Made by a program: the position numbers and the translations under genes | Part shown: positions 31,184 to 37,467 of the stretch, in pieces | Position numbering within the stretch: the first letter of the stretch is position 1 | How the letters are laid out: each line of letters starts with the position of its first letter | Notes under the pieces: model-generated | Told to the model about the DNA's origin: nothing | Seen by the model: only the letters and a program-made list of their open reading frames with translations | Database searches by the model: none | DNA from: Thermococcus sp. | GTDB lineage: Archaea > Methanobacteriota_B > Thermococci > Thermococcales > Thermococcaceae | Direction: 5' to 3' | DNA length: 37,467 nucleotides | Assembly (NCBI GenBank): GCA_015523195.1 | Contig: WAKU01000106.1 | Location: 1 to 37,467, forward strand

Positions 31184-32230
31184 TCAGCACTTCCCGTTCG
31201 TGACCGAGCTTATCAGCCTCGCCGCAACGGGAACAGGGAAAACCCTCCTCGGGGCTTTGCTGAGGAGCCACTCCTCTATCTCCCTCGCCCTTGCCCTGCC
31301 TTCCCTCATCGCCGTGCCTATGTTCCTTGGGGCAACTACGTCTCCAGCGAAGAAAATCCCAGCCTCCTTCAATATCTTTTCGTTGGCGCAGACGACCTCC
31401 CTTATCGGGCTCGTCGGAAGCTGGCCGATGGCGTAGGCGACGAGGTCGGCATCAACTGTAAAGCGCTCGGCAGTGCTCACGACGCTCCCCTCGACTATCT
31501 CCGTCCTCGCGAACTCGACGCCCTGGACTCTTTTCTCCCCTAAAATTCTCACCGGTGAGGCATGCTCTATGAACTCAAGCCCCTCGCTGATAAGATTCCT
31601 TATCTCGGCCCTCGCGTAGCTGTCCTCAATGGAGCGGCGGTAGACCATCGTGACCTTATCCGCCCCGAGGAGCCTTGCCTCAATGGCAACGTCAACGGCC
31701 GTGTAGCCGGCACCTATTACCACGATGCGCTTCCCCTTGACCTCCGGGATTCTGTCCCAGGGGTAGTAGCCTATCCTGGCCATCTTTACGTGATGAAGCA
31801 GTGTTAGGGCGTCGAAAACACCGGGCAACTCAGCACCAGGGACCTTCAGCTTCCTCGGCTTCCAAGCACCGGTAGCTATGAGAAGCGCGTCGAACTCACC
31901 TAAGAGCTTCTCAAGGGAAACGAAGTGCTCAGCCCACTCATCGCCGAGCTCCCTCGGAGAGTCGTAGACCACCTTCGTCCTGAAGTGGAACTGGACTCCG
32001 AGTTTTTCCAGTTCTCGAACTCCGTCTCTAACGGTTTTTACCGGTATCCGGGTCTCGGGAATGGCAAAGGCGACCATCCCTCCCCCTTCTGGCATCTTCT
32101 CGTAGACGTGAACCTCATAGCCCTTACAGGCAAGGTAACCTGCTGCGGTAAGGCCGGCCGGTCCGGCACCGATGATCGCTATCTTGAACGGCTTTGGCTC
32201 GGCTTTTCCCCTGCATATGTAGAACTTCAC
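31184..32230 (-). CDS. FAD/NAD(P)-dependent oxidoreductase, glutamate synthase small subunit (GltD)-like
   Basis: FKIAIIGAGPAGLTAAGYLACKGYEVHVYEKMPEGGGMVAFAIPETRIP; second fold RIVVIGAGYTAVDVAIEARLLGA; FFAGDVVAPRNIGTAMREGRARA. Confidence 0.88.
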   Translation of the reverse strand: MKFYICRGKAEPKPFKIAIIGAGPAGLTAAGYLACKGYEVHVYEKMPEGGGMVAFAIPETRIPVKTVRDGVRELEKLGVQFHFRTKVVYDSPRELGDEWAEHFVSLEKLLGEFDALLIATGAWKPRKLKVPGAELPGVFDALTLLHHVKMARIGYYPWDRIPEVKGKRIVVIGAGYTAVDVAIEARLLGADKVTMVYRRSIEDSYARAEIRNLISEGLEFIEHASPVRILGEKRVQGVEFARTEIVEGSVVSTAERFTVDADLVAYAIGQLPTSPIREVVCANEKILKEAGIFFAGDVVAPRNIGTAMREGRARAREIEEWLLSKAPRRVFPVPVAARLISSVTNGKC

Positions 32231-32402
32231 GGCATCACCTCCAAAACGTTTGAGAAATCTGTCTAAAACCGAAGATCCTGCGCCTTAATATTCTTTCGCC
32301 CTGTTGTTTATCAAAACGACAAATTGCACCGCCTAAAACTATGCAGTCCTCGTCCCCCTTCCAATCGGCACCCTTATTAACCCCTCCCACCAAGGGGCGA
32401 GC

Positions 32403-33209
32403 ATGAGGGTTGAAATCGACCTCAAGGGGATGGGGGTTTTAGTAACCGCCGCCTCAAGGGGGGTAGGTTTCAACGTCGCGAAGGAACTCCTAAAAAGAAA
32501 CGCGAGGGTTGTTTTAAGCTCCCACAACGACGAAAACCTCCAAAGGGCTATGAAAGAGCTCGCCGGGTTTGGGGAGGTTTGCGCTGTAAAGACCGACCTG
32601 CGGCGGAGTGAGGGCCTGGAGAACCTCATCGGAAGATCCTGGGAGCTCTTGGGTGGAGTTGACGCCCTCGTCTGGAACGCCCCAAACGTCTCCTGCGAAC
32701 CCTGCCTCATCCACGAGGCCAGCTACTCAGACTGGCTTGAGTCCGCTAAGATACACTCAATAGCACCCGGTTACCTCACGGGTCTTCTCCTCAGGAGGTG
32801 GCTGGAGACTGGGAGGAAGGGTGTTCTCGTGTACCTCAACTCGGTCTCGATAAAGGAACCCATGTCCCCTTTGCTGCTCGCCGACACCACGAGGGCTGGT
32901 CTGATCCAGCTCGCGAAGGGCCTCTCCAGGGCCTATGGAAAGGAAGGGATAAGGGCCTACTCGGTTCTCCTCGGGAGCTTCGACACCCCTGGTGCGAGGG
33001 AAAACCTGAAGAAGGTCGCAGGGACAAGGGGGGAACCCTTCGAAAAAATCTGGGAGAGGGAAGTCCTGGGCAGAACGCCGCTTCACAGAACCGGCAGGTG
33101 GAACGAGCTCGGCTCGCTCATAGCTTTCCTCCTGAGCGATCAAGCTGAGTACATGCTCGGATCAACTGTAGTTGTTGACGGGGCGATGACGAGGGCGGTC
33201 TTCCTTTAG
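32403..33209 (+). CDS. Short-chain dehydrogenase/reductase family oxidoreductase
   Basis: GMGVLVTAASRGVGFNVAKELLKRNARVVLSSHN (TGxxxGxG-like), ALVWNAPN, C-terminal GSLIAFLLSDQAEYMLGSTVVVDGAMTRAVF. Confidence 0.9.
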   Translation: MRVEIDLKGMGVLVTAASRGVGFNVAKELLKRNARVVLSSHNDENLQRAMKELAGFGEVCAVKTDLRRSEGLENLIGRSWELLGGVDALVWNAPNVSCEPCLIHEASYSDWLESAKIHSIAPGYLTGLLLRRWLETGRKGVLVYLNSVSIKEPMSPLLLADTTRAGLIQLAKGLSRAYGKEGIRAYSVLLGSFDTPGARENLKKVAGTRGEPFEKIWEREVLGRTPLHRTGRWNELGSLIAFLLSDQAEYMLGSTVVVDGAMTRAVFL

Positions 33210-33282
33210 GGAGCCTCCCCGATACCGTAGCCTGGTGTGATAACAGTCCGGGATCTGTGAAGGAATGGGAAGAGCAGAGAGC

Positions 33283-33660
33283 TCAGAAAAGGAGAACCGT
33301 GTTTATCTGGACGATCTCGGGGCTTATCGTGTTGCCCCTCACGGTTTTCTTTCTCCGCTCTCCCCTCTCCTTAGGCCTGAAGCCCGGACCCCTTGAGACG
33401 AGGATCTTAACCCGCCTCGGGCCGTGAACATCTGGCCTCATCGAAAAGCCGTCCCTGTCGGTTCCACCCTTTATCTTGAGCCTCGCGCTCCCGGGTATCT
33501 CCTCCCCGAATATTTCGGAGAGGTTGATGCCGAGCTCGCTAACCGGTATCTCGTCCCCTATGCGCTTTCCGATGAGCTTTTCAGCGACCTCGCCGCTTAC
33601 CTCAACCTGTCTTGCGATACCACTCTTCGGGTTGGACACAACGATCTTGAAAGTCGCCAT
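33283..33660 (-). CDS. rps6e: 30S ribosomal protein S6e
   Basis: [113 protein letters not shown]. Confidence 0.96.
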   Translation of the reverse strand: MATFKIVVSNPKSGIARQVEVSGEVAEKLIGKRIGDEIPVSELGINLSEIFGEEIPGSARLKIKGGTDRDGFSMRPDVHGPRRVKILVSRGPGFRPKERGERRKKTVRGNTISPEIVQINTVLLF

Positions 33661-33762
33661 TTCCTCCCACCTCCACTCATCAGCGGGATTCATTGGGCGT
33701 AGCCCTTTCCCGTGTGCTGTTGAGCCGGTGCTTTAAAAAGCTTCCCCTCGCAAACGATATAA

Positions 33763-34770
<1,008 letters not shown>

Positions 34771-34771
34771 A

Positions 34772-35602
34772 TCAGAGCGATTCCAAGAGTCTCGCCTTTT
34801 CCTGTGCTTTTTTTAGGTGCTCAACTGTTACCTTTGTGTAAATCTGGGTCGTGGAGAGGTTTGAATGCCCCAAGAGCTCCTGGATGGCCCTTATATCAAC
34901 CCCGTTTTCGAGCATGTGCGTGGCGAAGCTGTGCCTCAGCATGTGGGGGGTGACCCTGATGCCAGCCCTGTTCCCGTACTTGCGGAGCAGGTACCAGACG
35001 GTCTTTGGAGAGAGTCTGCCCTTCTCGGAGCGCCTGTCCTCGACGATCAGGTACTCGCTCTCGTCATCTCTCCTGGACAGGTAGTTCCTTATCTCCGCCA
35101 CCAAAGCGTCCGGGAGGGGCACGACCCTGTCCTTGGCCCCCTTTCCAGACCGGACTAAGACCAGGCCCCTCTCGAAGTCAACGTCGGACTTCCTCAGGTT
35201 GCAGAGCTCACTCACCCTGAGTCCAGCCCCGTAGAGCAGGAGGACTATGAGCCGATCCCTGGTCTTCGTGGGTGGGATGACCGAGAGGAGCTTCCTGACC
35301 TCCTCCCTCGTGAGGGCCTTGGGGAGGCTCTTCGGTACCTTTGGGGGCTTGAGCTTCTCCGCCTCCTCTTCAAAGCCCTCAAAGCGGAAGTAGGCCCTCA
35401 GGGCTTGGACGACGAGGTTCAGGCTCTTGCTGGAGTAGCCGCTTCTCCTCAGCTTGGCGAGGAACCTCAGGGCCGAGCGTGCGTCAGTCCCCCCACCTTC
35501 CCGGAGGTACCTTTCGATGTAATAGGCGTACATCCTTACGGTGTTGGGGCTCTTCCCCTCAAGGTCGAGGTACGTGGCAAACTCCTCAACAGTCCCGTTC
35601 AT
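34772..35602 (-). CDS. xerA: Tyrosine recombinase XerA
   Basis: [43 protein letters not shown]...[42 protein letters not shown]; complete R-K-HxxR-H-Y set. Confidence 0.95.
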   Translation of the reverse strand: MNGTVEEFATYLDLEGKSPNTVRMYAYYIERYLREGGGTDARSALRFLAKLRRSGYSSKSLNLVVQALRAYFRFEGFEEEAEKLKPPKVPKSLPKALTREEVRKLLSVIPPTKTRDRLIVLLLYGAGLRVSELCNLRKSDVDFERGLVLVRSGKGAKDRVVPLPDALVAEIRNYLSRRDDESEYLIVEDRRSEKGRLSPKTVWYLLRKYGNRAGIRVTPHMLRHSFATHMLENGVDIRAIQELLGHSNLSTTQIYTKVTVEHLKKAQEKARLLESL

Positions 35603-35616
35603 ACAGACACCGTGTT

Positions 35617-36483
35617 TCAGATTTCAACTGGTTTTTCCAACTCTTCTGCTGGCGTTTCTTCCTCTGAAGGCTCTTCTACGGCTTTTTCCGCTTCCCCACT
35701 TTCAGGCCCCGTCCTGAGGGCTTTGGCAACGGTGGTGCCGAGGTAGACCGTCTTGAGGAGTTCTTCAACCGCCTCTTCCTCCTCCGAGTAGATGTAACCC
35801 TGCCCCACGATTATCTTTCCCCTGAGGCCGAGCTTTTCAACGGCCATTGCCAGGTACCCCTCGGGAGGAACGGGCTCGGCCGGGAAGAGCGCCCTCCAAG
35901 CGTCTTCTATCTTAACTGGCTTGGATCTCTTCTCAAGAAGGGCCTGGAGGCTCTCGTTCTCCTGCTTGAGCCTCATGTACTCGACCCTCGTCTCCTCGTA
36001 CTTGCCCCTGAGCTCGGCGTACTCCTTTTCGAGTTCCTGATACTCCTTTTCCAGCCCATCGTAGGCCCCTTTGAGGTCTAAGAGCTGCTTTCTCAGCTCC
36101 ATGTACTCCGGCAGAACCTGAAGGCTTTTTAGTCCGGCCCTAACGAGGGCGTTCCTGAGCTCTTTCCTGACGAGCTCCACATCGACGTGCTCAAGGTCGT
36201 GGCCGAGGGGCAGCTTCATCCTCTCTATGTGCCCCACCATCTGGCTCAGCTCGTTGAAGAGCCTCTCAGCCAGCTCCCTGCCAACCCTATCTGCGTCGGT
36301 CGCTATGATGAGCAAATCCGCCCCCGCGGCGGCGCTCTTCGCTATCTCAACGTTGGTCGTGGGGATTATGGAGGAGATCGTTATGTTGTACTCGCTCCCT
36401 AAGGCAAGCCCCTGCAGGGCTTTGCTGACAACCTCAACGTCACTTGCTCCCTCAACGAGAACCCTAACGTCCACGATGGCCAT
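35617..36483 (-). CDS. Archaeal Toprim-domain protein with coiled coil
   Basis: [26 protein letters not shown]...[20 protein letters not shown] (Toprim E and DxD), followed by a long heptad-like coiled coil [35 protein letters not shown]. Confidence 0.85.
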   Translation of the reverse strand: MAIVDVRVLVEGASDVEVVSKALQGLALGSEYNITISSIIPTTNVEIAKSAAAGADLLIIATDADRVGRELAERLFNELSQMVGHIERMKLPLGHDLEHVDVELVRKELRNALVRAGLKSLQVLPEYMELRKQLLDLKGAYDGLEKEYQELEKEYAELRGKYEETRVEYMRLKQENESLQALLEKRSKPVKIEDAWRALFPAEPVPPEGYLAMAVEKLGLRGKIIVGQGYIYSEEEEAVEELLKTVYLGTTVAKALRTGPESGEAEKAVEEPSEEETPAEELEKPVEI

Positions 36484-36579
36484 GCAACTCACCAACTCCC
36501 CCTCTGAGCAGCATCTTAAAAAGTTGACTTCCCTCCCATCGGGAGCTCAGCCGGCAACAGGGTTATGGGCTCCTCGGAG

Positions 36580-37467
36580 CTACCTCGCGTGAATCTCCAC
36601 TACATCCCCGTCTTCGAGCACATGGTCTGCCCCCACCCTCTGGCCCGGGAACTTAACGCTCTTCCCCCAGACCCTCGCGTAGCGAAAGTTTCTCGCGAAG
36701 TCCTTGTGGATCCTCTCCGCTAAGTCCATGACGGTCGAGCCTCTCTTGAGCGGCACCGGGGGATAGGCAGGTTCCTCGCCTGGGCTCTTCGTGAAGACCC
36801 TTATTATCCCGGCGAGCTCATACAGCTCGTCCTTCAGCTTGTCGAGCTGGATCTTCCGCTTGGCGGATACCGGGATTATCTTAAAGCGGTCGCCGTAGGC
36901 TTTGAGAAGCTTCTCATAGTTCTCCCTGCTCCCGGGGGCGTCGCCCTTGTTGGCTATTATTATCGCCCTGCGCCAGACGAGGCTCTCGTCGAGGGCATCG
37001 GCTATCTCCTCAAGCGTGACCGGCTCCTTAACAGTCAGCTCGGCTGAGTGGATCCTCTCATCCCTGAGGATCTTCATGACCTCACTCACATCGCCCCTTA
37101 TGTTCTCGGCCCCGTTGATGACGATGCCCCCCATCGCCGTCCTCTTTACCTCGACCCTCGGCCTTCTCCTGTTGACCTTTATCCCTGCCCGCTCAAACTC
37201 GCGCAGGAGAACCTCCATCTGCTTGATTGAGTCCCGGGAGAGGTCGATCACTATGGCTATAGCGTCTGCGTTCCTCACGACGCTCAAAAGCTGGGGCCCC
37301 ATACCCTTTCCGAGGGCGGCCCCCTCAACGAGGCCTGGAACCTCGACGAGCTGTATCTGAACGTCCCGGTGGTGCATCATCCCCGGGATGGGCTGGACTG
37401 TCGTGAAGGCGTAGCTCGCCACGTCAACGTCCGCGTTCGTGAGGGCCCTCAGGAGGGAGCTCTTGCC
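36580..37467 (-). CDS. OBG/DRG-family GTPase with TGS domain (partial, N-terminus off the right edge)
   Basis: Reverse strand at edge reads GKSSLLRALTNADVDVASYAFTTVQPIPGMMHHRDVQIQLVEVPGLVEGAALGKGMGPQLL...IIANKGD; C-terminal TGS ...LEDGDVVEIHAR. Confidence 0.94.
   Translation of the reverse strand, partial: GKSSLLRALTNADVDVASYAFTTVQPIPGMMHHRDVQIQLVEVPGLVEGAALGKGMGPQLLSVVRNADAIAIVIDLSRDSIKQMEVLLREFERAGIKVNRRRPRVEVKRTAMGGIVINGAENIRGDVSEVMKILRDERIHSAELTVKEPVTLEEIADALDESLVWRRAIIIANKGDAPGSRENYEKLLKAYGDRFKIIPVSAKRKIQLDKLKDELYELAGIIRVFTKSPGEEPAYPPVPLKRGSTVMDLAERIHKDFARNFRYARVWGKSVKFPGQRVGADHVLEDGDVVEIHAR

Noticed and set aside
32381-32397. CCCCT...AGGGG hairpin before the SDR gene
   Set aside because: Only a 5-bp stem, and TATA placement suggests it lies at or upstream of the transcription start, so probably not in the mRNA.
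34772-36483. dif site for XerA
   Set aside because: No 28-bp dif-like imperfect palindrome seen near xerA or elsewhere by eye; Thermococcales dif is usually unlinked.

Overview
Gene-dense, GC-rich chromosomal window from a Thermococcales archaeon, most likely Thermococcus. This is inferred from gene content: SurR/PDO, GINS51-PCNA-TFS, S6e, R15P isomerase, XerA, TrmG10. I support about 34 protein-coding genes, with partial genes at both edges (PEP synthase on the left, a TGS-domain GTPase on the right). I found no rRNA, tRNA, CRISPR or IS element. Most of the window is conserved housekeeping. The strongest accessory candidate is an AT-rich-flanked cluster at about 28.1-31.2 kb: a Cys-free, aromatic-rich secreted protein, a two-TM membrane protein, an ABC ATPase and a small ABC-2-like permease. 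Its layout resembles a bacteriocin or secreted-peptide export/immunity locus. Other points of interest: a perfect extended SurR site plus a second palindrome between surR and pdo; a perfect 24-nt palindrome in the promoter of an ATPase/PD-(D/E)XK-like gene that is translationally coupled to a carbamoyltransferase; palindromes near the predicted transcription starts of a pyrolysin-like protease and R15P isomerase; an HPrK-like P-loop protein; and an 88-nt convergent coding overlap that encodes a C-terminal TM segment. All homology calls are from motif recognition by eye, with no database search.
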